From Pseudobacteroides cellulosolvens ATCC 35603 = DSM 2933 (lineage in GTDB: Bacteria; Bacillota; Clostridia; Acetivibrionales; DSM-2933), in contig NZ_LGTC01000001.1 of the NCBI RefSeq assembly GCF_001262605.1, positions 1,958,501-2,022,500 of the forward strand: DNA of 64,000 nt, in the 5' to 3' direction. Positions 8,831 through 18,300 of the stretch are shown in pieces. Within the stretch, counting starts at the first letter, position 1; every line of letters begins with the position of its first letter. Made by a program: the position numbers and the translations under genes. The notes beneath the pieces are model-generated. The model did not search any database, had not been told where the DNA came from, and saw nothing but the letters and a program-made list of their open reading frames with translations.

Positions 8831-10096
8831 TTAACTGGTCAATGGGGCAATGTGTGTTTTTGTTTTTTCAAAAATCCTTTGAAGTCTTTCATTTTGCTCT
8901 TTAGAAGAAAGCTTTTTGCTAAAAAAGATACACTTAAGAATTGCCAAAGCTTCCTCCATTTGCTCTATCCCGGAAATGGTTTCATTGCTTTCAAGCTCCT
9001 CCAGAATCGCCTCAATTCTTTCATACGGTTCTATAACCCCTTTCTCATATTCCTGTTTGTTATGGTTTTTATTTTGAGTACAAACTGCTTCTGCCAGGCA
9101 AGAAGACACAAACAAAATCGTATCATTTTTCCTGCTGCTTTCCATAGTAGCGATGCTGTTTGTTTCAGTCATTTCCAGCAAAGGTCCAATATCGCCCTTT
9201 TGGCCTAAGGACATTATATTAAAATTATTTGAGTGCATTTTCACCAGGTTGGACAAAACAGCCTGTGTCCCCATTTCTACAGTGATTGTAACTCCATCCT
9301 TCTCTAAATTTTCAATTGTCGCACTCCACCTAACAGGACAGGTCATTTGAAGCACCATGTTATTAACGATTCCTTCCACATCTGTACTGGGTAAAGCAGT
9401 AACATTGGAAATAACAGGCCATTGTGGAAAGTTGTACATATACTTTTTCAACTCCGCTTTAAGCATACTTGCCGCTTCCTCCATGAGCGGGCTGTGTAAA
9501 GGCGGACTTAACAGCATGGGGGTAATCTGGGCGTCCAGCTCAAACAGCTTATTCTCCGCCTCCATCACCGCTTCATGGTGTCCTGATATAACATATTGCT
9601 CAGGTGCATTATAGCAAGCAACACATACTGTTTTAGAACAGGTGGAAACCCCTTTTAATATGTCCTCCAAAATATTTGCAGGTACACCGTTTACTACAGT
9701 CATAGTCCCATTATGTGTTAAACGGCTTTCCTGTACAAATTTTCCTCTCATATATACTATTTTTAATGCATCCCGGAAACTCATGAAACCGCTGCATGCT
9801 AATGCTGAATATTCTCCCAGGCTGTGCCCTGCAGCATAATGCGGAGTAATACCTATTTCCTGCATATATACTCTGAAAGAAGACATACTGGAGGTAAGTA
9901 TAGCCGCAAACATGTTTTCCAATTGATTTAACTCAGATAGACTGCCTTCAAAACATATTTTTGAAAGATCAAACCCTAATACATCATTTGCTTCCTCAAA
10001 GGTTTGCCTGGCAATTTCAAACTCATTATAAAGTTTTGCACCCATTCCGATATACTGTGATCCCTGTCCTGGAAATAATAAAGCAATCCTGCTCAT
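8831..10096 (-). CDS. Discrete malonyl-CoA:ACP acyltransferase (trans-AT type)
   Basis: The N-terminal 290 residues are a FabD/AT domain: LFPGQGSQYIGMG, then GHSLGEYSALACSG with nucleophile Ser92, and the later catalytic His in PPLHSPLMEEA. It loads malonyl from malonyl-CoA on to acyl carrier proteins. It is longer (421 aa) than housekeeping FabD (about 310): residues 310-421 form a charged, probably helical tail with no match I recognise. Location inside an NRPS operon and the tail argue for a trans-acting AT serving PKS modules, as in trans-AT hybrid pathways. No PKS is in this window, so the client must lie to the left or elsewhere. A strong ribosome site (AGGAGG) precedes the ATG. Confidence 0.9.
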   Translation of the reverse strand: MSRIALLFPGQGSQYIGMGAKLYNEFEIARQTFEEANDVLGFDLSKICFEGSLSELNQLENMFAAILTSSMSSFRVYMQEIGITPHYAAGHSLGEYSALACSGFMSFRDALKIVYMRGKFVQESRLTHNGTMTVVNGVPANILEDILKGVSTCSKTVCVACYNAPEQYVISGHHEAVMEAENKLFELDAQITPMLLSPPLHSPLMEEAASMLKAELKKYMYNFPQWPVISNVTALPSTDVEGIVNNMVLQMTCPVRWSATIENLEKDGVTITVEMGTQAVLSNLVKMHSNNFNIMSLGQKGDIGPLLEMTETNSIATMESSRKNDTILFVSSCLAEAVCTQNKNHNKQEYEKGVIEPYERIEAILEELESNETISGIEQMEEALAILKCIFFSKKLSSKEQNERLQRIFEKTKTHIAPLTS

Positions 10097-10121
10097 CTAA
10101 GACCTCCTTTTTCTAAAAAAT

Positions 10122-10160
10122 AAAAAAGTGATAATTCCATTGCATTTGTCTGTCTCAAAT
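10122..10160 (+). repeat. Dispersed AAAAGTGAT-type repeat, copy 1
   Basis: In the 114-nt gap between thioesterase and AT genes, the sequence from AAAAAGTGATAATTCC to TTTGTCTGTCTCAAATC closely matches the left arm of the inverted-repeat element at 29604-29699. A small A/T hairpin follows at about 10156-10179. Confidence 0.55.
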
Positions 10161-10210
10161 CTAATAATCTTATTATTTGTCTATCACAAAACAACAAGTG
10201 TAATAACTAG

Positions 10211-10915
10211 CTATAAATAAGACAAAAGGGTATCCCTTACAATCCGCACAGTAGGTTCTTCGCTTTCATGAATGAAGAAATGGTTGCCCTCAAGGATATA
10301 GACCTCGCACTTTCTGCGTGTATGTTTTCTCCATTCACATACATCACCTATTGTCAGCTTATCTTCTCTGCCGCATAAAACTGTGATGTTGCAGTCAAGC
10401 TCTTTTTTTTCAATATAGTTATATGTTTCTACAGTCTTAATATCTTCTCTAATCCTTTGTAAAAAAATATTTAAAAACTTTTGGTGATAAATCACGTGAT
10501 CCGGAATTCCCCCAAGCTTTAGAATCTCTTTTTTCAAATCCTCACCTGGGAGACGATGCATCATAATTATGTTTTTCTGAATATTTGGTGCGTATCTGCC
10601 GGAAAGAAACATATGGATGGGCTCTTGTTGGTGAAGTTGTCTGATTTTGTGTGTAAGTTCATAAATTATAAGGCTTCCCATACTATGGCCAAAAAAAGCA
10701 TATTTTGAACCGATGATCTCATCCTTTACGGCTTCATATACATCATTTACAACATCATTAAAATCTTTATATAAAGGGATTTGCCACCGTTTTCCTCGTC
10801 CAGCCAGTTCTACGGAGTGCAGTTCGATGGAAGGGTGAAGGTATTTTCCCCAGTTGCTATATATCTCCGAAGATCCTCCTGCATAAGGAATGCAGAATAA
10901 CTTTATCTTTTTCAT
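10211..10915 (-). CDS. Type II thioesterase
   Basis: The 234-aa alpha/beta hydrolase begins MKKIKLFCIPYAGGS, the standard N-terminus of type II thioesterases of NRPS/PKS clusters. The nucleophile elbow is FFGHSMGS (Ser78), and the catalytic His is in GNHFFIHE near the C-terminus. I use the ATG at 10915, not the upstream in-frame start that would overlap the preceding gene. These enzymes remove wrong or stalled acyl groups from carrier domains. Because no integral thioesterase domain occurs in the two NRPSs here, it might also take part in release, but editing is the usual role. It lies 23 nt after the exporter gene. Confidence 0.93.
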   Translation of the reverse strand: MKKIKLFCIPYAGGSSEIYSNWGKYLHPSIELHSVELAGRGKRWQIPLYKDFNDVVNDVYEAVKDEIIGSKYAFFGHSMGSLIIYELTHKIRQLHQQEPIHMFLSGRYAPNIQKNIIMMHRLPGEDLKKEILKLGGIPDHVIYHQKFLNIFLQRIREDIKTVETYNYIEKKELDCNITVLCGREDKLTIGDVCEWRKHTRRKCEVYILEGNHFFIHESEEPTVRIVRDTLLSYL

Positions 10916-10938
10916 TTTTGACACCCCACTAAGACTTT

Positions 10939-13900
10939 TTATAATTTGCAGCAAACATCAACCACTCTGCCCATTTCCATTTTTATAACTTCATCCGCAG
11001 TATCAAAGTAACGGTCATCATGTGTTATGGCTATAACACATTTGCCTCTTTCTTTTAATTCCGGGATCAGTCTTTCATAAAACATCTTTCTGAATTCAGG
11101 ATCCTGATCTGCTGCCCACTCATCAAATAGATATACAGGTCTGTCTTCAAGATAGCTTGCAAGCAGTGCCATTCTCTTCCTCTGTCCTGTAGACAGCTTG
11201 GTTGTACTAAAAACTCCTTCCTGGATCTGAAGCTTGTCATCGATATGCAATGTTTTTAAATACTCTTGTATCTCATTATGCTTGGATCTGTAATCAACCC
11301 CATAAAGCTTGTCAAACAGGTAAAAATCGCTGAAAACAGCAGAAAACCGCTTTGATAAGTCTTGAGGCTCCACTTTTTTCCCATTTATCAGGATTTCGCC
11401 CTTATGGGGACTATATAGTCCTGAAATTAGTTTAGCCAGTGTTGATTTACCACTTCCATTTCCTCCAGTGATAAACACAATATCTCCGGATTTGAATTCA
11501 TAACTAAACGGCCCCACTGTAAACGTCTCACCATTAGTACTTATGTATCGATATTCTACATCGTTCAACTGTATTTTAATTTCCTCGTTAACCTCATTTT
11601 CTTTACCTGATGGCTGCTGTCTTGATTCTATAAAGTCCATTTCATCTGCAAGTTGTCTTATTCTTTTCCAACTGATTTTCATTTGTATAATACTAGGAAT
11701 ATTGCTTAAAATGCCATGCACAGGACCGGTCATATATAAAAAAACAAAAATATAATTCCTCAGAGTACTGCCTGTAATATCCGTAAATAATACCGGAAAA
11801 ACAAAAGCAACTACTCCTATGATAATAGTAAAAAGCAGTTCGCCAATGATAAATACATCTGTGAATTTTAGATCCGCCCTTGTACGCTTACACCGATATG
11901 TATCGCAACTTTCCTGCATATCTTGTTTGAATTCGGCTCTTTTCCCCCTGTGAATGCTTAACTCCTTAAATCCACCAATTAAATCATTGATAAACTTGAA
12001 AAATATGTTCTGGATGTCTCGTGCCTGACCTAGGAGTTTATCTGCGGACTTACCGAAAAAGTAATAAAGGGTGGTCACAAGAATGATGACTACAACTGAT
12101 GCTAAAAAAGCATATATATTCATTACACCCAGATAAACAAAGCAACATGCAAGGGTAATCAAGCTTGTCAGTCCGTTGATTGCTACGTTGGCAAAGTTGC
12201 TTACCGTTTCGGTATCATTATTTAATCCTGCAAGGATCTTGCCTTTTTCAATAGTTTCCAGCTTGTCGTAGGATGTGTTGAGAACTTTTCCTATAAGCTC
12301 CATTCTCTTGTCATATATCAAGTTATTCGTAATATTAACAAGCTTTGTTCTTACCAGCTTTTGTCCTAAAATATAAATTACTATACCCAGAATAAAGTAT
12401 AGAAACAAACTACTTTCAAACTTTATGTCAGTACCCATGTTTCTATTTACCGCTTCATTTACAATAAATATAATCAATGCATTCCCTAAACCGCTGCATG
12501 TGCTTAGAACAAGCAGTACAAACGGTGTTTTCTCTCCAGGCATTGGGAAAAGAAAAATTAAAACAAGATATAAATAAAACAGGACTACACTTAAAGTCAG
12601 GATGAGAATTGCAGTTATAAAAGTTTCTGGGGCCCATACAGTAATAAAATTCCATGGCAGTTCCCAGTAAAGTACATCATTAAGGTGATACAGGCAGTAG
12701 CCGAAACCTCCTATTAAGGGAATGGAACAAAACAAACCTAAGAGCTTCTTTTTTTCTCCTCTGAAAAGTTTCCTTTTTCCTTTGATGAGCTGTATTAAGG
12801 AAGTGATGAGCAAATACAGTATAGCTGCACTTAAAGGTAATCCTACACATATAACAGTGAAGGAAACACTATCAAGGCTCTTTAACATATCATCAGTAGC
12901 TGCAGTCATTTTCTTTCCCTTAAGCATATCTATTATTCCCTGTGCCACAGCAGCAGTATATGATGAATTAATATTTGCAAGCACTGCAACCCCCAGCTTG
13001 TCCCCAGGTCTGAATACAGTGAATGAATAGAAATTAGGATTGGTTCCTCCATGTGAAAGCTCTCCGCTTCCGCTTTGATATACATGCCATCCGGCGGCAT
13101 AGGAGCTGCCCAGTTCAGTTGGCAGAACGGTACGGTCGGGCACGTGAGACTCTTCAATTAAAGATTTGTCAAAATCCATTAATTCATTAGTTCCAAGCTG
13201 TATCATAAGCCATTTGGACATGTCCTCTATATTGGAAATCACATATCCTGCGGGAGTATTCCCCCTGTATACAGGAGCAATATATTCATCTGCTCCCAGA
13301 TAACCGTACTTGTAGCCCTTTGCCATATCAAACCGTGAAGCTTCATCCCTAAACATAAAAGTGTTGTTTAATCCAAGGGGTTTTAATATGCTTTCTTTAA
13401 TATAATCTTCATAAGTTTTATGAGATACATTTTTGATTATTAACCCAAGAATGTCATAATTTATTGTGGCATACAAAAACTTCTCCCCTGGATTATGATC
13501 CAACTCCAGTCCTGTTACTTTTCTAACTGTATCCTCCAATGCACTTTCTCCTTCACCAGGTGGTATATCTCCTATGGTCTTAAACGGAATACCGCTTGTA
13601 TGGTGTAAAAGATGCCCTATTCTAATACTCACCTCTTTTCCTTTATACCTTGCTTTGAAAAAGGGAATGTATTTGTCTATCGGGTCGTTTAACTGAATTG
13701 CTCCACTATTTATAAGCTTTAGAATACCTAATGCTGTAAAGGCTTTACTGTTGGAACCGAGCTCAAACAAAGTGCCGGTGGTAACAGGCCGTTTCTCCTT
13801 TAAATCGGCATAGCCAAAGCCCTTTTTGTATACAGCCTTGCTTCCCTTTACTACCACAACAGCCATCCCAGGAATCTTGCCCGATTTCATGTGTTTTTCT

Positions 13901-14046
13901 ATAAATTGATCAATCTTGGCTGTCTGAGCACTATCCAATCCTAAAGTATTATTCATACCCGTACTTTGGGCATATGTACAACTGAATATAAACATGGTCA
14001 ACAATAAACTTAGGATCGCAGCACATATTTTTTTATGAATTTGCAT
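10939..14046 (-). CDS. D-asparaginyl peptidase (ClbP/ZmaM-like) fused to ABC exporter
   Basis: A 1035-aa fusion. Residues 1-26 are a signal peptide. Residues about 35-385 are an extracytoplasmic serine hydrolase of the class C beta-lactamase fold: SNSK at 98-101 (Ser98, Lys101), Tyr192 in YATINY, and SHGG at 331-334. The spacing is nearly that of ClbP (Ser95/Lys98/Tyr186). Three hydrophobic segments follow (about 395-420, 435-455, 474-500), then an ABC membrane domain (about 505-790) and an ATPase with Walker A GGNGSGKST (861-869), signature LSTGQ (951-955), Walker B VYLFDE (971-976) and His1009. The ABC half resembles cyclic-peptide exporters. ClbP-type enzymes cut N-acyl-D-Asn from prodrugs outside the membrane, so export and activation are joined here. 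In the classical YxN motif the third residue is Thr here. Confidence 0.93.
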   Translation of the reverse strand: MQIHKKICAAILSLLLTMFIFSCTYAQSTGMNNTLGLDSAQTAKIDQFIEKHMKSGKIPGMAVVVVKGSKAVYKKGFGYADLKEKRPVTTGTLFELGSNSKAFTALGILKLINSGAIQLNDPIDKYIPFFKARYKGKEVSIRIGHLLHHTSGIPFKTIGDIPPGEGESALEDTVRKVTGLELDHNPGEKFLYATINYDILGLIIKNVSHKTYEDYIKESILKPLGLNNTFMFRDEASRFDMAKGYKYGYLGADEYIAPVYRGNTPAGYVISNIEDMSKWLMIQLGTNELMDFDKSLIEESHVPDRTVLPTELGSSYAAGWHVYQSGSGELSHGGTNPNFYSFTVFRPGDKLGVAVLANINSSYTAAVAQGIIDMLKGKKMTAATDDMLKSLDSVSFTVICVGLPLSAAILYLLITSLIQLIKGKRKLFRGEKKKLLGLFCSIPLIGGFGYCLYHLNDVLYWELPWNFITVWAPETFITAILILTLSVVLFYLYLVLIFLFPMPGEKTPFVLLVLSTCSGLGNALIIFIVNEAVNRNMGTDIKFESSLFLYFILGIVIYILGQKLVRTKLVNITNNLIYDKRMELIGKVLNTSYDKLETIEKGKILAGLNNDTETVSNFANVAINGLTSLITLACCFVYLGVMNIYAFLASVVVIILVTTLYYFFGKSADKLLGQARDIQNIFFKFINDLIGGFKELSIHRGKRAEFKQDMQESCDTYRCKRTRADLKFTDVFIIGELLFTIIIGVVAFVFPVLFTDITGSTLRNYIFVFLYMTGPVHGILSNIPSIIQMKISWKRIRQLADEMDFIESRQQPSGKENEVNEEIKIQLNDVEYRYISTNGETFTVGPFSYEFKSGDIVFITGGNGSGKSTLAKLISGLYSPHKGEILINGKKVEPQDLSKRFSAVFSDFYLFDKLYGVDYRSKHNEIQEYLKTLHIDDKLQIQEGVFSTTKLSTGQRKRMALLASYLEDRPVYLFDEWAADQDPEFRKMFYERLIPELKERGKCVIAITHDDRYFDTADEVIKMEMGRVVDVCCKL

Positions 14047-14071
14047 AATATGTTTCCTTTCACCGTTATCA

Positions 14072-15310
14072 CTAAATTCCAGCCTTTTCTTTTAATGCAA
14101 AAATCTCGTCCACCGCCTCTTTATACCCTCCGGTGGATTTGAACGAGTCCTCGATGATCTTGCAATTATTGATGTAGGTTGGATCTTTAAATATTTTTTC
14201 CGCTGCCTCCCTTAATTCTCTCGGATTTAGGCCGGAATTCCTTAGACAGATTCCTGCCCCCAGTTGCTCCACCTGCATTGCCACGATGGGCTGATCCCCT
14301 CCTTGTGGATAGACAATCATGGGCACATGGTGATAAAGTGCTTCATTTACGCTGTTCATTCCTCCATGGGTAATAAAAAGGCTTGCCCTCTTTAATATCT
14401 CAATCTGTGGAACAAAGTCTCTCACAATAAAGTTGCAGGGAATTTCTCCAAGAAGCGATGCTTCTATATTACCGCCTAGTGACAGGACCACTTGCATATT
14501 GAAATCACCGAATGCTTCAAAACACATTTTATAGAAGGATTTACTGTTTTGATGACAGCTAACAATGGACCCCATGGAAATATAAATTAATGGTTTTCCT
14601 TCTAGTTTTTCAAAAGGAAACTCCGTTCGGTCATTTCTATCTGCTACTTGCGGACCTACAAATTTATAACTTTCGTCAAAACATTCAGAAAAAACCTGAA
14701 AACACTTGGAAGTGTACACAATATTAAGCTTACGATCATTATTGCCTACTACCGCCTGACTTCTTCCATATTTTACGGCTATATCTATCATCCTTTTAGT
14801 TTGTTTAATATTTGCAAGATAGCTGTCAGATAGCCTGAATATATCCCTTATTACAAATTCCGGATTGACGTCGTACATTTTTTCACAGTAAGCAAATGTT
14901 GTATAGTAAGTAATTTCAGGTATATCCAATGCTCTTGCAATACCCTCTCCCCATTTTGCATAGGAATCATGAATAATATAATCAGTACAATCCTCCAGAA
15001 CATCATTCATAGTATCCTGCTCTATATCCTGATAAAACTTTTCCTCCCTGTTCCAGTATGCAAACAGGTCGTCCATATCGATAGTCTTACTTGTTGATTC
15101 AATCATTTCATCGGCAGTATACTTGACATCCCAGTTTTCATGAGGCCTATAGCTCCGAAAAACCGCACCTGTATCTTCAATTTTCTTCCGAAAAACATCT
15201 GTTGCATAATAAATAACCTCTTCCCCTCTTTGAATCAATTCCCTTACCAGGTCAAGTGTAGGATTAATATGCCCATGAAAGGGTAAACTTAAAAAAATAA
15301 CCTTCGACAT
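14072..15310 (-). CDS. MGT/GT1-family glycosyltransferase
   Basis: The 412-aa protein has the full GT-B plan of macrolide-type glycosyltransferases: SLPFHGHINPTLDLVREL at the N-terminus with the catalytic His of the GHINP motif, and the donor signature FITHGGMNSVNEAL (312-325) followed by PQGGDQP. Relatives glycosylate small molecules with UDP- or dTDP-sugars, either to finish the product or to inactivate it inside the producer. It is the second gene of the operon, 28 nt after the D-Asn NRPS and directly before the peptidase-exporter. A self-protection role is possible, complementing the D-Asn prodrug, but its acceptor is unknown. Confidence 0.92.
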   Translation of the reverse strand: MSKVIFLSLPFHGHINPTLDLVRELIQRGEEVIYYATDVFRKKIEDTGAVFRSYRPHENWDVKYTADEMIESTSKTIDMDDLFAYWNREEKFYQDIEQDTMNDVLEDCTDYIIHDSYAKWGEGIARALDIPEITYYTTFAYCEKMYDVNPEFVIRDIFRLSDSYLANIKQTKRMIDIAVKYGRSQAVVGNNDRKLNIVYTSKCFQVFSECFDESYKFVGPQVADRNDRTEFPFEKLEGKPLIYISMGSIVSCHQNSKSFYKMCFEAFGDFNMQVVLSLGGNIEASLLGEIPCNFIVRDFVPQIEILKRASLFITHGGMNSVNEALYHHVPMIVYPQGGDQPIVAMQVEQLGAGICLRNSGLNPRELREAAEKIFKDPTYINNCKIIEDSFKSTGGYKEAVDEIFALKEKAGI

Positions 15311-15338
15311 TTTTTATCTCCTTTATATACTAAAAGTA

Positions 15339-18300
15339 TTAATCTAAGAACAAATGATCAAGCTCTTTCTGGGATATATCGACTGTCTCAAAATCTGAGG
15401 GCGTATACTCAGCACCTTCCTTTTCACAACAGTGAGAAATTATGGATTTAAGTGTATTCCAGTAATCATCTGCCAAGCATTCAATCGTTGCTTCCCTAAA
15501 TCTGCTTTTATCGTAAGTGATAGTAATATGCAGCGATTTATCCATTATTACAGCTGCCATATCAATTAGACATGTCATTGGATTACTTTCACAGTAATCA
15601 GGACCTGAATCCTCAACTCCAATTTCAAAATAATCATTTCTAATATCAAATTCTCCAAGATAGTTAAACCTTATATACTTATTTCCCTGATCATCCAGTA
15701 TACCTGCTAAATACTTCATTATGCCAAATCCAATACCGTGATGTGGTATTCTTTTTAGCTGTTCCTTTAGTGACTTGATCTGTCTGCCTAAAACCTGGTG
15801 CTCCACCCTCAAAGCAATAGGATACATGCTTGTAAACCACCCTACCGTTCCGGATACATCAATATCACTGTAGAGTTCCTCTCTTCCATGACTTTCAAGT
15901 TCAACAACAATTTCATCCCTTTCACTCATCCTGCTGATGGCGATAGCAAGGGATATAATCAGCAAATCCACAGGCTTGGTGTTATATGCCGTATTGGCTT
16001 TTTGCTGCAATTTCATAGTTTCTTCTTTGGTAAGTTGTCTTTTTAGTATGCCGAGCTTCCCTGTGAAACCGTCCTCCGGCACAAAATCCAAGGAGAGTGA
16101 AAAATTACTTTTAATAACACCTTCCCAGAATTGTTTTTCCTTCAACACATTATCTCTGCTATATTTTTCAAGTACATGTGCCCATTTTTGCAAGGAATGG
16201 GCTTTACGGGAGAGTACAGGTTTTATACCTTTTTCAGAAGATTCAATTAATACAGCAAAATCCTCAAGCAAAATCCGCCACGAAACCCCATCAACTACCA
16301 AGTGGTGAGCTGTAAGCAACAACCGTTTTCCTCTCTCACCCAGATCGAAAATGCATGCCTTCAGTAAAGGTCCATTTTCAATATCCATGCTCCCTTTCAA
16401 TTGAATAGATAGGTCTCTTAAGGAACGATCCTGCTGACTATATGAATATTGTGACAGATTGTAAACTTGTACCTGGTTCATACTGGCAAGATGAGAGTTA
16501 TTGTAGAATAATACACCTTTTTCGGCATCATAATTTATTCTAAGCGACGGATGATGATCTATTAGGGTATTCAATGCCGCCGATAATATAGCAGGTTGAA
16601 TGTCCAGTTTTAATGAAAGCAGAACTGACTGATTCCAGTAATTCCTGTTTGTAAGTTCTAGAGAGAAGAACCATTCGGTAATAGGGGTTTTCCCTATATC
16701 ACCCTCGCAGAGTTTTTGATCCTCAAGAACTTCACGACTTTTCATCTCCACGTTAGCCGTCAGTTCACCAATTACAGGGTATGAGAGAATGTCCTTTACT
16801 TTTATTGAAATGCCGCATTCCTTAAGCTTTGATGCAATTTGAATAGCCTTGATGGAATCACCCCCCAGGTGGTAGAAATTATCCTCAGGCCCTATGCCTT
16901 TGACTCCTAGCACCTCACATATTGTCTCCACCAACTGCTTTTCTGCATCACTTTTATAAATAGTATAAACTACTCCCTTATGTTGGTCCTGCAACGGCTT
17001 TGGGAAATCGTTTCTGTTTATCTTTCCGTTTGGAGTAATCGGCAGCTTGTCCATTATTACAAAATATGCCGGAACCATATAGTTTGGCAGCCTCTTTGAA
17101 AGATATTCCCTAATTTCCGAAACAACTGCTTCGCGGTCACAAACCATATATGCACAAAGGTATTTGTTCCCTTTCTCATCATCCCTATCAATAACAACCG
17201 CATCCTTTACCAGATCATGTTCTGTTAGGCAACTTTCTATTTCACCTGTTTCTATCCTGTGTCCACGTATCTTTACCTGATAATCGGTTCTTCCGGTATA
17301 GAGAATTTTACCACTTGCAGTATGCCTTCCCAGATCGCCTGTCTTATACATTCTTCCCTTTTGTGTAAAAGGATTTAATATAAATTTCTCATGGGTCAAA
17401 TCAGGCCTTTTTAGATACCCTCTGGCAACCCCATCTCCAGATATGTATATTTCACCATCTACCCCTAATGGAACAGGCTGTAGATTTTTATCCAATATAT
17501 AAATCTGTACATTATCTGCCGGTACACCAATTGGAACCGATGACCACGTATCCTGTGCAAAATCGTATCTATGAATCATACATCCCACAACCGTCTCAGT
17601 TGGCCCATATTCATTGTATATTTCTATGTTACCTCCAAAACTTTTGTGGATAGCAGCACAAAGGCTTGTCTTTAAGTCTTCTCCCCCGACAATGAACCTC
17701 CTAACGGAAGAATTAAAATTATCCAGGCCTTTTAAGAGAGACAAGTGAGATGGAGTGAGTTTTATTATACTGACCCTGTTTTCTCTTAAAATTCTATACA
17801 ATATAAACTCGCTTTGGTCATCATCATAGACAATGACACAGTTTCCACTGACCAGAGGGGTAAACACCGAAGTAACAGTAAGGTCAAATGAAAGGGATGA
17901 ATAAAGAGCAAACACATCATCCTGGTTATGCACATACATCTTTTTCGCCCACCATATATAGTTCACCAATCCCCGGTGCTCAACCATAACCCCTTTAGGC
18001 TTTCCTGTAGACCCCGAAGTGTATATAACATATGCCAAATCCTCCGGCTGGCTGATCACTTTTGGGTTAGTCCCTTCGCCCTTGTAGAGTTTTTCATCTT
18101 CAAGGTCAATCCTTAGACCATGATACTCTGTTCCTTCCTTCAAACCTACATTAGAAAGCAGAATAGAGATTCCGGAATCCTCAAATATGAAATTCTGCCT
18201 TTCGACCGGATATTCCGGGTCGATAGGAAGATATGCACCTCCTGATTTTAAAATTCCCAGAATTCCAATGAGAGTTTCCACCGAATGCCTTGTCATGATT

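Noticed and set aside
8831..10096. Housekeeping fabD
   Set aside because: No fab genes are near, the protein has a long extra tail, and it sits in the NRPS operon.
13000..14046. Beta-lactamase resistance gene
   Set aside because: The hydrolase domain is fused to an ABC exporter next to a D-Asn module, so prodrug peptidase is the better reading.
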